DNA from: Nocardioides sp. S-1144
GTDB taxonomy: Bacteria; Actinomycetota; Actinomycetes; Propionibacteriales; Nocardioidaceae
Assembly (NCBI RefSeq): GCF_005954645.2
Contig: NZ_CP040695.2
Span: 930,001 to 994,000 of the forward strand
Reading direction: 5' to 3'
DNA length: 64,000 nucleotides
Below, one piece after another: positions 1 through 8,287 of this stretch; position 1 is the stretch's first letter; every line of letters begins with the position of its first letter. Both the position numbers and the translations under genes were made by a program. The notes beneath the pieces were generated by a model that made no database searches, was not told the origin of the DNA, and saw only the letters and a program-made list of their open reading frames with translations.

Positions 1-40
1 GGAGCAGATGCTGCAGGCCGCGCTCAACAAGGTGAAGTAG
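1..40 (+). CDS. C-terminal end of an upstream gene (partial)
   Basis: Only the last 12 codons are in the window (EQMLQAALNKVK, then TAG at 38-40). The stop overlaps the GTG of the next gene by one base, so the two are probably translated as one operon. Upstream partners of TadE-like genes are usually TadB/TadC secretion-system membrane proteins or the Flp pilin, but nothing in these few residues identifies the protein. Confidence 0.6.
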   Translation, partial: EQMLQAALNKVK

Positions 41-453
41 TGGCCGCCCCTGGCCGGCGTGGTCGGTGCGCACGGCGTCGGCGGGGCGAGCGGGGTGCCG
101 CGGTCGTCGACTTCGTGCTGGTGCTCATCGTGCTGGTCCCGCTCCTGCTCGGGATCATCCAGCTCGCGCTCGTGCTGCACGTGCGCAACACCCTGGCCTC
201 GGCGGCCGCCGAGGGCGCCCGGTATGCCGCCACCCAGGACCGCGGTCCCGGCGCGGGGGAGGCGCGCACCCGTGACCAGGTCGACGGCGCGATCTCGGGC
301 CGGTTCGCCGACGACGTCACCGTGCGCCGGGTGACGGTGGGCGGCGTGGCGATGGTCGAGGTCGTCGTCCGGGCGAGCGTGCCGGCGCTCGGGATCGGCG
401 GCCCGGCCGTGCAGGTCGAGGTCCGGGGGCACGCGGTGGAGGAGCCGCCGTGA
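40..453 (+). CDS. TadE-like pilus assembly protein
   Basis: A 137-residue protein with an arginine-rich cytoplasmic N-terminus, then ERGAAVVDFVLVLIVLVPLLLG, i.e. one transmembrane segment at about residues 18-42 preceded by the conserved (E)RGAA.V(D/E)F motif of TadE/TadG-like pseudopilins. The rest is extracytoplasmic. TadE-family proteins are minor pilin-like components of tight-adherence (Flp) pili and related type II/IV secretion machines. The GTG start overlaps the preceding TAG by one base and the stop overlaps the next gene (GTGA at 450-453), so three small pilin-like genes form an operon. The exact cargo or surface structure is unknown. Confidence 0.8.
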   Translation: MAAPGRRGRCARRRRGERGAAVVDFVLVLIVLVPLLLGIIQLALVLHVRNTLASAAAEGARYAATQDRGPGAGEARTRDQVDGAISGRFADDVTVRRVTVGGVAMVEVVVRASVPALGIGGPAVQVEVRGHAVEEPP

Positions 454-920
454 GGCCGCTCTTCTCCCGGGGGCCCCGCGACGAGCGCGGCAGCGCGATC
501 GTCGAGCTGGTCTGGCTCGGCGTCCTGCTGCTGGTGCCGATGGTGTGGGTGGTGATCACGCTCTTCCAGGTGCAGGGCGGCGCGTTCGCCGCGACCACGG
601 CGGCCCGCTCGGCCGGACGGGCGTTCGCGCTCGCCCCGACCGACGCCCAGGGCGAGGTCGCCGCGCGGCAGGCCGCCCGCCAGGCGCTCGACGACCAGGG
701 CCTCGACGGGATTCCGGTCACCGTGCACGTCTCGTGCACCCCGTTCCCCGACCAGTGCCACAGCGGGACGTCGGTCATCACGGTTCGCGTCGAGACCGCC
801 GTGACGCTGCCGCTCCTGCCCGACGTCCTCGGCAGCGGCCGCCCGCGGTTCGCCCTCGACGCCACCCACACCGTGCCGATCGGGCAGTACCAGGAGATCA
901 CCGGTGCGGCGCAGGAGTAG
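450..920 (+). CDS. TadE family protein
   Basis: A 156-residue protein with the motif DERGSAIVELVWLG and a hydrophobic segment at about residues 15-40 (VLLLVPMVWVVITLF), the TadE/pseudopilin signature with the conserved glutamate. Two cysteines (CTPFPDQC) in the extracytoplasmic part could form a disulfide. It starts inside the previous stop codon and ends 17 bases after the next gene begins (904), so it is translationally coupled on both sides. Likely a minor pseudopilin of a Tad/Flp-type pilus; assignment to TadE rather than TadF is by overall resemblance only. Confidence 0.75.
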   Translation: MRPLFSRGPRDERGSAIVELVWLGVLLLVPMVWVVITLFQVQGGAFAATTAARSAGRAFALAPTDAQGEVAARQAARQALDDQGLDGIPVTVHVSCTPFPDQCHSGTSVITVRVETAVTLPLLPDVLGSGRPRFALDATHTVPIGQYQEITGAAQE

Positions 921-1341
921 CCAGCGCGGCTCGGTCAGCCCGCTGGTCGTCGGCTTCGCCGTGGTGCTGCTGATGCTGGTCGCGGTGGTCGTCGACGCCA
1001 GCCAGGCGTTCCTCCGGCGCCAGTCGCTGGCCACCCTCGCCGAGGGTGCGGCCCTGCGCGCCGCCGACCTGGGCGCCGAGGGCCGCGAGGTCTACACCGG
1101 CGGCCTCGGCGACGACCCGCTCGCCCTCACCCCGGGCCGGGCCCGCGCCGCCGTCGGCGACTACCTCGCCGACGTCGGCGCGTACGGCGAGCACCCCGGC
1201 CTGCGCTACGACGTCCGCGTCGCCGGCAACCGGGTCGAGGTCAGCCTGACCGCCCGCGTCGAGCTGCCGCTCACCTTCCCCGGCACCGACGGGCACGCCA
1301 GCGTCACCGTCACCGGGGCGGCGATCGCCGACCCCGAGTGA
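904..1341 (+). CDS. TadG-like / helicase-secretion-neighbourhood pilus protein
   Basis: A 145-residue protein starting RRRSSQRGSVSPLVVGF, followed by a membrane segment at about residues 12-34 and the motif ALRAADLGAEG close to it, which is how the putative Flp pilus-assembly TadE/G-like family (the Rv3654c type) looks. It overlaps the previous gene by 17 bases and is the last gene of the small pilus operon; its stop at 1339-1341 lies two bases from the convergent helicase stop. Role: minor extracytoplasmic pilus or secretion component. Function inferred from family and context only. Confidence 0.7.
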   Translation: MRRRSSQRGSVSPLVVGFAVVLLMLVAVVVDASQAFLRRQSLATLAEGAALRAADLGAEGREVYTGGLGDDPLALTPGRARAAVGDYLADVGAYGEHPGLRYDVRVAGNRVEVSLTARVELPLTFPGTDGHASVTVTGAAIADPE

Positions 1342-1343
1342 CC

Positions 1344-3533
1344 TCACCCGCTCGTGAGGACGACGAGTCGCTGGGTCGCGCGGGTCATCGCGACGTACCG
1401 GTCGACCGCGCCCGCGATGCCCTCGCCGAAGGAGTCCGGGTCGAGGAGCACCACGAGGTCGAACTCGAGGCCCTTCGCCAGCGCCGGGGTCAGCACCCGC
1501 ACCCGCGAGGACGCCGCCACGACAACGCTGTCCAGGACGCCCTCGACGGTGCCGGAGGCGGTGATCACGCAGGCCGTGCCCTCGGCGTGCGCGGCCAGCC
1601 ACCCGTCGAGGACGTCGTCGAGGTCGGCACGCGGACGGTGCTCGACGGGGGCGCCGCCACTGCGCACCGACGTCGGCACGTTGGCGTCGGGCAGCACCGC
1701 CCGGATCACCGGCTCCGCCTCGGCCATCACCTCCTCCGGCGTGCGGTAGTTGATGCTCAGCGACGCCACGGTGACGTGGTCGAGACCGACCCGGGCCAGC
1801 CGCTCCTCCCACGTCCCGGCGAACCCGTGCCGGGCCTGCGCGCGGTCACCGACGATCGTCAGGCTGCGCGAGGGGCAGCGGCGCAGCAGCATCCGCCACT
1901 CCGCGTCGGTCAGCTCCTGCGCCTCGTCGACGACGACGTGCACGAACGGGCCCCCGAGCACGTCCGGGTCGGCGGAGGGGACGGCGTCCACGTCGACCAG
2001 CCGCTCGTGCAGGTCCACCTGGTGCAGCATCGACAGCGCGTCGACGTCGTCGCCGGCCTCGAGGATCCGGTCGACGGCCTCGCCGATCTGCACGCGCTGC
2101 GCCGCGGCGGAGGCCTCCTGACGCCGCCGCCGGCGCGAGGCCGTGGGGTCGCCGAGACGCTGGCGGGCGGCGTCCAGCAGCGGCAGGTCGGCCGTGGTGA
2201 AGGCCTGCGGGTCGGCGCGCTGCAGGGCTCGGACCTCGTCGGGCGCGAGCCACGGTGCGCACCGCCGCAGGTAGGCCGGCACCGACCACAGGTCGCCGAC
2301 GACGTCGGCCGCCTCGAGCAGGGGCCAGGCCCGGGTGAGGGTCTCCACCAGGTCGGCGTCGGCCCGCAGCGCGCGGGCCAGCTGCTCGGGCGGCACGTCG
2401 GCGTCGTCGACCCTGTCGGTGAGGATCTCGACCAGCGCCTCCCAGACCTGGTCGCGGGCCTCGTTGTGCGGGGTGCCGGGCTCCGGTGCGGCGAACGCCT
2501 CGGCCCAGTCGGCCGTGCTGACCCACAGGTCGGCCCACGGGGTGTCGACGGCGAGCCCCTCCGACGGCGGCTCCTCGTGCAGCGCGACCGCCGGCTCGAT
2601 CGCCCCGACCATCGCGGCGGTGGCCTTGAGCCGGGCGACCTCCGGGTCGGTCTCGACCGTCGCGGTCGCACCCTCGGTGACGAGGTCGAGCAGGGTGCAG
2701 GTCCGCACCCCCTCCTCGCCCAGGCTCGGCAGCACGTCGTCGACGTAGGACAGGTAGGGCTGGTGCGGTCCCACGAAGAGGACGCCGCCGCGCCGGTGCC
2801 CGAGCCGGGGGTCGGCGTGGAGGAGGTAGGCGGTGCGGTGCAGCGCCACGACGGTCTTGCCGGTGCCCGGGCCGCCGTCGACGACCAGCGCGCCCCGCGA
2901 GCCGGCCCGGATGATCGCGTCCTGGTCGGCCTGGATGGTGCCGAGGACGTCGCGCATCCGGGCCGAGCGGCTGGCGCCGAGGCTGGCGACGAACGCCGAC
3001 TGGTCGTCGAGCGCGGCGGCGTGGCCGGCCAGCCCGGCGTCGGTGAAGACCTCGTCCCAGTAGTCGCTGACCCGGCCGGCGGTCCAGCGGTAGCGGCGCC
3101 GGCTGGTCAGCCCCATGGGTCGTGCGTGCGTCGCGCCGAAGAACGGCTCGGCCGCCGGGGAGCGCCAGTCGAGCAGCAGCCGGTCGCCGGCGCGGTCGGT
3201 GAGGCCGAGACGACCGACGTGGACGTGCTCGCCGTCGTCGAGAACCATGTGGCCCAGGCACAGGTCGAGCCCGAAGCGCTGCAGCGTGCGGAGCCGGGCG
3301 GTGAGCCGGTGCACCTCCAGGTCGCGGTCCAGGGCGGCCTGGCCGATGCCGCCGGCCTGCCTGCGGGCGGCGGCGATCCGTTCGGTGAGGTCGGCGACCG
3401 ACGCCTCCAACGCGGCGCGGACGGCGGCGAGGTGCGCCTCGTCGGCGGCGACCAGGGACGGGTCGGCCTTGGCCGCGAGCCGGTCGGGCAGGGCGAACGC
3501 GGACGGTGCCGCGGGGGTGGGGGAGGAGGTCAC
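1344..3533 (-). CDS. helR: HelD/HelR-like RNA polymerase-associated helicase
   Basis: A 729-residue UvrD/Rep-like superfamily 1 protein. Visible parts: an N-terminal coiled coil (about residues 25-60), Walker A GGPGTGKT at about 220-227, DEAQE motif and VGDRAQ motif in the second half, and a C-terminal AMTRATQRLVVLTSG end typical of actinobacterial HelD. HelD proteins bind RNA polymerase and release it from nucleic acid; the HelR subgroup displaces rifamycins from RNA polymerase and gives resistance. The start chosen is GTG at 3533, where homology to the N-terminus begins; open reading frame continues upstream but crosses the promoter region. A rifamycin-associated-element-like inverted repeat lies 25 bases before the start, which is the reason for choosing HelR over generic HelD. 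Convergent with the pilus operon. Confidence 0.8.
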   Translation of the reverse strand: MTSSPTPAAPSAFALPDRLAAKADPSLVAADEAHLAAVRAALEASVADLTERIAAARRQAGGIGQAALDRDLEVHRLTARLRTLQRFGLDLCLGHMVLDDGEHVHVGRLGLTDRAGDRLLLDWRSPAAEPFFGATHARPMGLTSRRRYRWTAGRVSDYWDEVFTDAGLAGHAAALDDQSAFVASLGASRSARMRDVLGTIQADQDAIIRAGSRGALVVDGGPGTGKTVVALHRTAYLLHADPRLGHRRGGVLFVGPHQPYLSYVDDVLPSLGEEGVRTCTLLDLVTEGATATVETDPEVARLKATAAMVGAIEPAVALHEEPPSEGLAVDTPWADLWVSTADWAEAFAAPEPGTPHNEARDQVWEALVEILTDRVDDADVPPEQLARALRADADLVETLTRAWPLLEAADVVGDLWSVPAYLRRCAPWLAPDEVRALQRADPQAFTTADLPLLDAARQRLGDPTASRRRRRQEASAAAQRVQIGEAVDRILEAGDDVDALSMLHQVDLHERLVDVDAVPSADPDVLGGPFVHVVVDEAQELTDAEWRMLLRRCPSRSLTIVGDRAQARHGFAGTWEERLARVGLDHVTVASLSINYRTPEEVMAEAEPVIRAVLPDANVPTSVRSGGAPVEHRPRADLDDVLDGWLAAHAEGTACVITASGTVEGVLDSVVVAASSRVRVLTPALAKGLEFDLVVLLDPDSFGEGIAGAVDRYVAMTRATQRLVVLTSG

Positions 3534-3558
3534 GGCCGGTGATTCTGGGCGTGGTCGG

Positions 3559-3577
3559 GGGTCTTGCCGCAAGCCCC
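3559..3577 (-). promoter_or_regulatory. Rifamycin-associated element (RAE)-like inverted repeat
   Basis: On the minus strand the 19 bases read GGGGCTTGCGGCAAGACCC, an inverted repeat (GGGGCTTGC / GCAAG.CCC). It closely matches, from memory, the 19-bp RAE described upstream of rifamycin-inactivation and helR genes in actinomycetes. It lies between a possible -10 (TATAGC, 3585-3590 on the minus strand) and the helR start at 3533, so it would sit at or near the transcription start. It implies rifamycin-inducible expression. The exact match to the published consensus was not checked. Confidence 0.7.
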
Positions 3578-3600
3578 GGGGTCGGCTATACCTTGGGAGT

Positions 3601-3623
3601 GGAAGGGAGCCGGTCTCCCTTCC
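3601..3623. repeat. Perfect 9-bp inverted repeat between helR and prfB
   Basis: GGAAGGGAG (3601-3609), five-base loop, CTCCCTTCC (3615-3623): a perfect hairpin or dimeric operator site in the divergent helR-prfB intergenic region. It lies about ten bases upstream of the possible helR -10, where an activator or repressor could bind, and about 85 bases before prfB. No gene ends here, so a terminator is unlikely, although a short T run follows at 3630-3634. Confidence 0.5.
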
Positions 3624-3707
3624 TTCACGTTTTTCCACCCTCGTGAACGGGTGGCCGGCGAGCACCGACGGGGACGACGTGCCCACCGGCGAGTAGCCTT
3701 GCTCCTT

Positions 3708-4826
3708 GTGGCAGGCCCCGACTTCGACACCGAGATCAAGCAGCTCCAAGCGACGATGCACACGATCGGCCAGGTCCTCGACCTCGACGGCATGCGCGTC
3801 GAGATCGACGACCTCGGCGAGCAGGTCGCGGCACCCGACCTGTGGGACGACGTCGACCGCGCCACCAGCATCACCGGCCGGCTCTCCGCGCTGCAGGGCA
3901 CCCTCGACCGCTTCCACGAGCTCGAGACCCGCATCGAGGACGCCGGCCTGATGCACGAGATGGGCCAGGAGGAGGGCGACCCCGACACCATCGCCGAGGC
4001 CGACCGCGAGCTGGAGAAGGTCCGGAAGGCCGTCGAGTCGCTCGAGGTCCGCACCCTGCTCAACGGCGAGTACGACGCCCGCGAGGCCCTCGTCTCGATC
4101 CGCTCCGGCGCTGGTGGCGTCGACGCCGCCGACTTCGCCGAGATGCTGATGCGGATGTACGTGCGCTGGGCCGAGCAGCACGACTACAAGGTCGAGGTCT
4201 TCGAGACCTCCTACGCCGAGGAGGCCGGGCTCAAGTCCGCCACCTTCGCCATCCACGCGCCGTACACCTACGGCACGCTCAGCGTCGAGGCCGGGACCCA
4301 CCGCCTGGTGCGGATCAGCCCGTTCGACAACCAGGGCCGGCGCCAGACCAGCTTCGCCGCGGTCGAGGTCGTGCCGGTGCTCGAGCAGACCGACGAGATC
4401 GACATCCCCGACGAGGAGATCCGCGTCGACGTCTACCGCTCCGGCGGCCCCGGCGGCCAGAGCGTCAACACCACCGACTCCGCCGTCCGGCTCACCCACC
4501 TCCCGACCGGCACCGTCGTCTCCTGCCAGAACGAGAAGAGCCAGCTGCAGAACAAGGCCAGCGCGATGGTCGTGCTCAAGGCCAAGCTGCTCGCGCGCAA
4601 GAAGGCCGAGGAGAAGGCGCACCTCGACTCCATGCGCGGCGACGTGCAGGCCAGCTGGGGCGACCAGATGCGCAACTACGTGCTGAACCCGTACCAGATC
4701 GTCAAGGACCTCCGCACCGGCTACGAGGAGGGCAACCCCTCCACCGTCTTCGACGGCGACCTCGACGGGTTCCTCGAGGCCGGCATCCGCTGGCGCCGCG
4801 GCTCCGAGAAGGCCGAGTCCAACTAG
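3708..4826 (+). CDS. prfB: Peptide chain release factor 2
   Basis: A 372-residue RF2, which recognises UGA and UAA at the ribosomal A site and triggers peptide release. The SPF specificity tripeptide is at residues 204-206 and the catalytic GGQ at 249-251 ([21 protein letters not shown] context), matching usual RF2 spacing. The start is GTG at 3708, giving the normal N-terminus [19 protein letters not shown] at 3694-3699 suggests a -10 eight bases before the start. There is no in-frame early UGA or programmed frameshift, as expected in this phylum. In Actinobacteria prfB usually precedes ftsEX; here amylosucrase and a hypothetical intervene. Confidence 0.97.
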   Translation: MAGPDFDTEIKQLQATMHTIGQVLDLDGMRVEIDDLGEQVAAPDLWDDVDRATSITGRLSALQGTLDRFHELETRIEDAGLMHEMGQEEGDPDTIAEADRELEKVRKAVESLEVRTLLNGEYDAREALVSIRSGAGGVDAADFAEMLMRMYVRWAEQHDYKVEVFETSYAEEAGLKSATFAIHAPYTYGTLSVEAGTHRLVRISPFDNQGRRQTSFAAVEVVPVLEQTDEIDIPDEEIRVDVYRSGGPGGQSVNTTDSAVRLTHLPTGTVVSCQNEKSQLQNKASAMVVLKAKLLARKKAEEKAHLDSMRGDVQASWGDQMRNYVLNPYQIVKDLRTGYEEGNPSTVFDGDLDGFLEAGIRWRRGSEKAESN

Positions 4827-4860
4827 CCCGGGCGCGGGGGCGCGCCACTACGGTGGCCGC

Positions 4861-6792
4861 GTGAGCACACCCGACGCCGTCCGGTCCGCCGCCGAGGCGC
4901 TCCTGACGGGTCTCGACGACCGCCGCCGCACGACCTTCCTGCTGCGGCTGGACCGGTGGTGGCCCGACCTGCTGGCCGGGGTCGCCGCCGTCCACGCCGA
5001 CGCCGAGCGGGTCGCCACCCGGCTGGTCGAGGTGGCCGCGCGGGGCTACGTCGACCGGCCCGACGACCTGCACCGCCTCGACGAGCGGCGCCTGCTGCGG
5101 CCCGACTGGATCCAGCAGCCGGACGCCGTGGGCTACGCCTGCTACACCGAGCGGTTCGCCGAGGGCGGCACCCTGGTGGGGCCGGGCGGGCTCACCGAGC
5201 GGCTGGACCACCTGCGCGACCTCGGCGTCACCTACCTGCACCTGATGCCGCTGCTGATGCCGCGCGAGGGCGACAACGACGGCGGGTACGCGGTGGCCGA
5301 CTACCGCGCCGTCCGGCCCGACCTCGGCACCGTCGACGACCTGCGCGACCTCGCCACGGTGCTGCGCGCGAACGGGATCAGCCTCGTCGTCGACCTGGTG
5401 CTCAACCACGTCGCCCGCGAGCACGCGTGGGCGCGGGCCGCCCGGGCCGGCGACGCGACCTACCGGGACTACTTCCACGTCTTCCCCGACCGCGCCGCCG
5501 CGGGCGGCCCCGACGACCTCGAGCGCACCCTGCCCGAGGTCTTCCCGGACTTCGCGCCCGGCAGCTTCACCCACGACCCCGACCTCGACGCGTGGGTCTG
5601 GACGACGTTCAACTCCTTCCAGTGGGACCTCGACTGGTCCAACCCCGCGGTGCTGGTCGAGTACGCCGACATCGTCGTCGACCTGGCCAACCTCGGCGTC
5701 GAGGTGCTCCGCCTCGACGCCATCGCGTTCCTGTGGAAGCGGCTCGGCACCAGCTGCCAGAACCAGCCCGAGGTGCACGCGCTCACCCAGGCGCTGCGCG
5801 CCACCGCGCGGATGGCGGCACCCGCCCTGCTGTTCAAGGCCGAGGCGATCGTGGGCCCGCGCGACCTCATGCCCTACCTCGGCGTGGGGGAGCACACCGG
5901 CCGGGTCAGCGACCTGGCCTACCACAACAGCCTCATGGTGCAGGTCTGGTCGATGCTCGCGACCGGCGACACGGTGCTGGCTCGCGAGGCCCTCGCCGGG
6001 CTTCCGCCGACGCCCCCGAGCGGCACGTGGATCACCTACCTGCGCTGCCACGACGACATCGGCTGGGCGATCGACGACGCGGACGCCGGCGCGGTCGGCC
6101 TCACCGGTGCCGGCCACCGGCACTTCCTGGCCGACTTCTACGCCGGCGACCACCCCGGCTCCTGGGCCGAGGGGCTGGTCTTCCAGCACAACCCCGAGAC
6201 CGGTGACCGCCGCATCAGCGGCACCGCCGCGTCACTGGCCGGGCTCGGCGCGCACCGCCGCGACCCCGACGGCGCCTTCGCCCGGCTCTACCTCGGCCAC
6301 GCGATCATCGCCGGGTGGGGCGGGGTCCCGGTGATCTGGAGCGGCGACGAGCTCGGCCTGCCCAACGACCCCGACTGGGCCGCCGAGCCGGGCCACGGCG
6401 ACGACAACCGCTGGGCGCACCGGCCGCGGGTCACCGGGGCGGCGCTCGCGCGCCGCCACGACCCCGCCACCGACGAGGCCCGGGTGCACTCCGGGATCGC
6501 GCACCTGATGCGGACCCGCCGCACGCTCCCGCAACTGCACGCCGGCGCCCCGGTCGAGGTGCTCACCGACACCGACCCCGGCGTGCTCGCCGTGGTGCGC
6601 CGGCACCCGAGCGGCGTCCTGGTCGGGCTCTACAACGTCACGACGTCGCCCCGGCCGTTCCCGCTCGCCCGGCTGCACGACGTCGGGCTGGCCCGGCCGC
6701 TCGACGCGCTCGGCGGCCACGCCGTCACGGCCGGCGCCGACGGCGTGGTCTGGGTGCCGCCGTACGCCGCGTGGTGGGTCGTGGAGGGCTAG
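4861..6792 (+). CDS. Amylosucrase (GH13)
   Basis: A 643-residue GH13 glucansucrase that polymerises glucose from sucrose into alpha-1,4-glucan, releasing fructose. After an N-terminal helical domain the (beta/alpha)8 barrel shows DLVLNHVA (region I), LRLDAIAFLWK with nucleophile Asp286, FKAEAIV with acid/base Glu328 and RCHDDIGW with the transition-state Asp398. The segments LGTSCQNQPEVHAL, FQHNPETGDRRISGTAASLAGL and DDNRWAHRP are characteristic of amylosucrases rather than amylases or sucrose phosphorylases. No signal peptide, so intracellular. GTG at 4861 follows TACGGT (4849-4854) by six bases: likely a leaderless mRNA with its own promoter. Its stop overlaps the stop of the convergent downstream gene. 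Confidence 0.9.
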   Translation: MSTPDAVRSAAEALLTGLDDRRRTTFLLRLDRWWPDLLAGVAAVHADAERVATRLVEVAARGYVDRPDDLHRLDERRLLRPDWIQQPDAVGYACYTERFAEGGTLVGPGGLTERLDHLRDLGVTYLHLMPLLMPREGDNDGGYAVADYRAVRPDLGTVDDLRDLATVLRANGISLVVDLVLNHVAREHAWARAARAGDATYRDYFHVFPDRAAAGGPDDLERTLPEVFPDFAPGSFTHDPDLDAWVWTTFNSFQWDLDWSNPAVLVEYADIVVDLANLGVEVLRLDAIAFLWKRLGTSCQNQPEVHALTQALRATARMAAPALLFKAEAIVGPRDLMPYLGVGEHTGRVSDLAYHNSLMVQVWSMLATGDTVLAREALAGLPPTPPSGTWITYLRCHDDIGWAIDDADAGAVGLTGAGHRHFLADFYAGDHPGSWAEGLVFQHNPETGDRRISGTAASLAGLGAHRRDPDGAFARLYLGHAIIAGWGGVPVIWSGDELGLPNDPDWAAEPGHGDDNRWAHRPRVTGAALARRHDPATDEARVHSGIAHLMRTRRTLPQLHAGAPVEVLTDTDPGVLAVVRRHPSGVLVGLYNVTTSPRPFPLARLHDVGLARPLDALGGHAVTAGADGVVWVPPYAAWWVVEG

Positions 6793-7457
6793 TCCTCCGG
6801 GTCGGGGACGACGCTCGCGGCGCCCTGCGCCACCGCGACGCACCACTCGCCGGCGCGCTCGAGCGCCTCGGTGCCGGACAGGGCGGGGGTGCGCCCCTCG
6901 AGCGAGCACGACAGCCAGGCGTCGCCGAAGAGCCCGCGGAACGTGGTCACGGTGCGTCGGCCCCGCTCGCAGGTGAGCGCGACGCTCGGCCGGCCAAACG
7001 CGGCCGCCCCCCGGACCGGGGTGCAGCCGTCCTCGCCGCGGGCCGCCGCGACCAGGCGGCGTCCCTCGGCGACGGTCACGGCGGGGGCGAAGACCCAGGC
7101 CCGCGCGGTCACCGCGCCGCTCGTCCAGCTGCACCCGAACTCGTGCGCGACGTCGCGGACGCCGGGCACGACCACGGCGGGCTGCCCGTCGCCGTAGGAG
7201 CCCTCGTCGGTCGCCGGCGCACCGAGCGCGCGCTCGACGGCCTCGGGGGGAAGGGCGCCGCAGAACTCGGCCCGCGGGATCGCGACGGTCAGCGTGTCGT
7301 AGTCGGCGAGCGGCGTCGGGGGCACGGTCGTCGGGGTGCTCGGCGCCGGCGGGGCCGGGGTGTCGTCGTCGCCGCCGAGGGTCGCGGTGAGGCCGACGGC
7401 GACCACCACGGCCGTCGCCAGGAGGGCCAGGAGGAGGACGCGGACGGCGGACGACAC
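6789..7457 (-). CDS. Membrane-anchored or secreted hypothetical protein
   Basis: A 222-residue protein with an N-terminal hydrophobic segment (about residues 6-27), a Pro/Thr-rich linker (about 32-50) and an extracytoplasmic domain with six or more cysteines (AEFCGALP, FGCSW, DGCTP, LTCERG, WLSCSL, EWCVAV), probably disulfide-bonded. The layout resembles DUF3558-type actinobacterial lipoproteins but lacks a lipobox cysteine. GTG at 7457 follows TATCGT by six bases on the minus strand, so it is probably leaderless. It is convergent with amylosucrase (four-base overlap) and divergent from ftsE. Function unknown. Confidence 0.75.
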   Translation of the reverse strand: MSSAVRVLLLALLATAVVVAVGLTATLGGDDDTPAPPAPSTPTTVPPTPLADYDTLTVAIPRAEFCGALPPEAVERALGAPATDEGSYGDGQPAVVVPGVRDVAHEFGCSWTSGAVTARAWVFAPAVTVAEGRRLVAAARGEDGCTPVRGAAAFGRPSVALTCERGRRTVTTFRGLFGDAWLSCSLEGRTPALSGTEALERAGEWCVAVAQGAASVVPDPED

Positions 7458-7517
7458 CCCGCCACGATACGGAGGAGGTCCGCTGCGTGCCTGGACCGGT
7501 CGCGTACCGTCGGGTCA

Positions 7518-8207
7518 GTGATTCGCTTCGAGAAGACCACGGTGTCCTATCCGGGACCCGGGAAACCAGCCCTCAACCAGGCGTCCATCAACGTCGACAA
7601 GGGCGAGTTCGTCTTCCTGGTCGGCGCGTCCGGGTCGGGCAAGTCGACCGCGCTCAAGCTCGTCCTGCGCGAGATGCGGCCGACCTCGGGCCGGGTCTAC
7701 GTGGCCGGCAAGGAGATCAACCGGCTCGCAGCGTGGAAGGTCCCGCGGCTGCGCCGCCAGATCGGCACGGTGTTCCAGGACTTCCGTCTCCTCCAGGGCA
7801 AGACCGTCTCGGAGAACGTCGCCTTCGCCATGCAGGTGATCGGCCGCCCGGGCCGCGAGATCCGCAAGACCGTCCCCGAGACCCTCGAGCTGGTCGGGCT
7901 CTCCGACAAGGGCAACCGGATGCCCGACGAGCTCTCTGGCGGCGAGCAGCAGCGCGTCGCCATCGCCCGGGCCATGGTCAACAAGCCGATGATCCTGGTC
8001 GCCGACGAGCCCACCGGCAACCTCGACCCCACGACGTCGGCCGGGATCCTCACCCTCTTCGACCAGATCAACGAGACCGGCACCACGGTGCTCATGGCCA
8101 CCCACGACCACGGCGTCGTCGACCGGATGCGCAAGCGGGTGGTCGAGCTCGACCACGGCGTCGTGATCCGCGACGAGGCCGACGGCGGCTACGGGTTCGA
8201 GCACTGA
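7518..8207 (+). CDS. ftsE: Cell division ATP-binding protein FtsE
   Basis: A 229-residue ABC ATPase with Walker A GASGSGKST (about 35-43), Q-loop VFQDFRLL, signature LSGGEQQR (about 138-145), Walker B ILVADEP and H-loop MATHD. FtsE pairs with FtsX at the divisome and uses ATP to switch on peptidoglycan hydrolases. GTG at 7518 is preceded by TACCGT (7505-7510) seven bases away and no Shine-Dalgarno, so a leaderless transcript is likely. Length matches the family (about 229). It heads a module with ftsX and an M23 peptidase. Confidence 0.96.
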   Translation: MIRFEKTTVSYPGPGKPALNQASINVDKGEFVFLVGASGSGKSTALKLVLREMRPTSGRVYVAGKEINRLAAWKVPRLRRQIGTVFQDFRLLQGKTVSENVAFAMQVIGRPGREIRKTVPETLELVGLSDKGNRMPDELSGGEQQRVAIARAMVNKPMILVADEPTGNLDPTTSAGILTLFDQINETGTTVLMATHDHGVVDRMRKRVVELDHGVVIRDEADGGYGFEH

Positions 8208-8287
8208 CCGGCTGACCCAGCCAGCACCCGACTTCCCACGGGGCGCCGCACCTCGACGCCCCGCACACCACAGGAGTACCCGGCTTC

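Noticed and set aside
1338..3542. Long open frame on the plus strand opposite helR (over 700 codons)
   Set aside because: Very high GC keeps antisense frames open; its composition is Arg/Gly/Val-biased with no domain, while the minus strand carries complete helicase motifs.
3708..3800. Programmed frameshift in prfB
   Set aside because: The frame is continuous from GTG 3708 with normal length; no early in-frame UGA or slippery CUU-UGA site.
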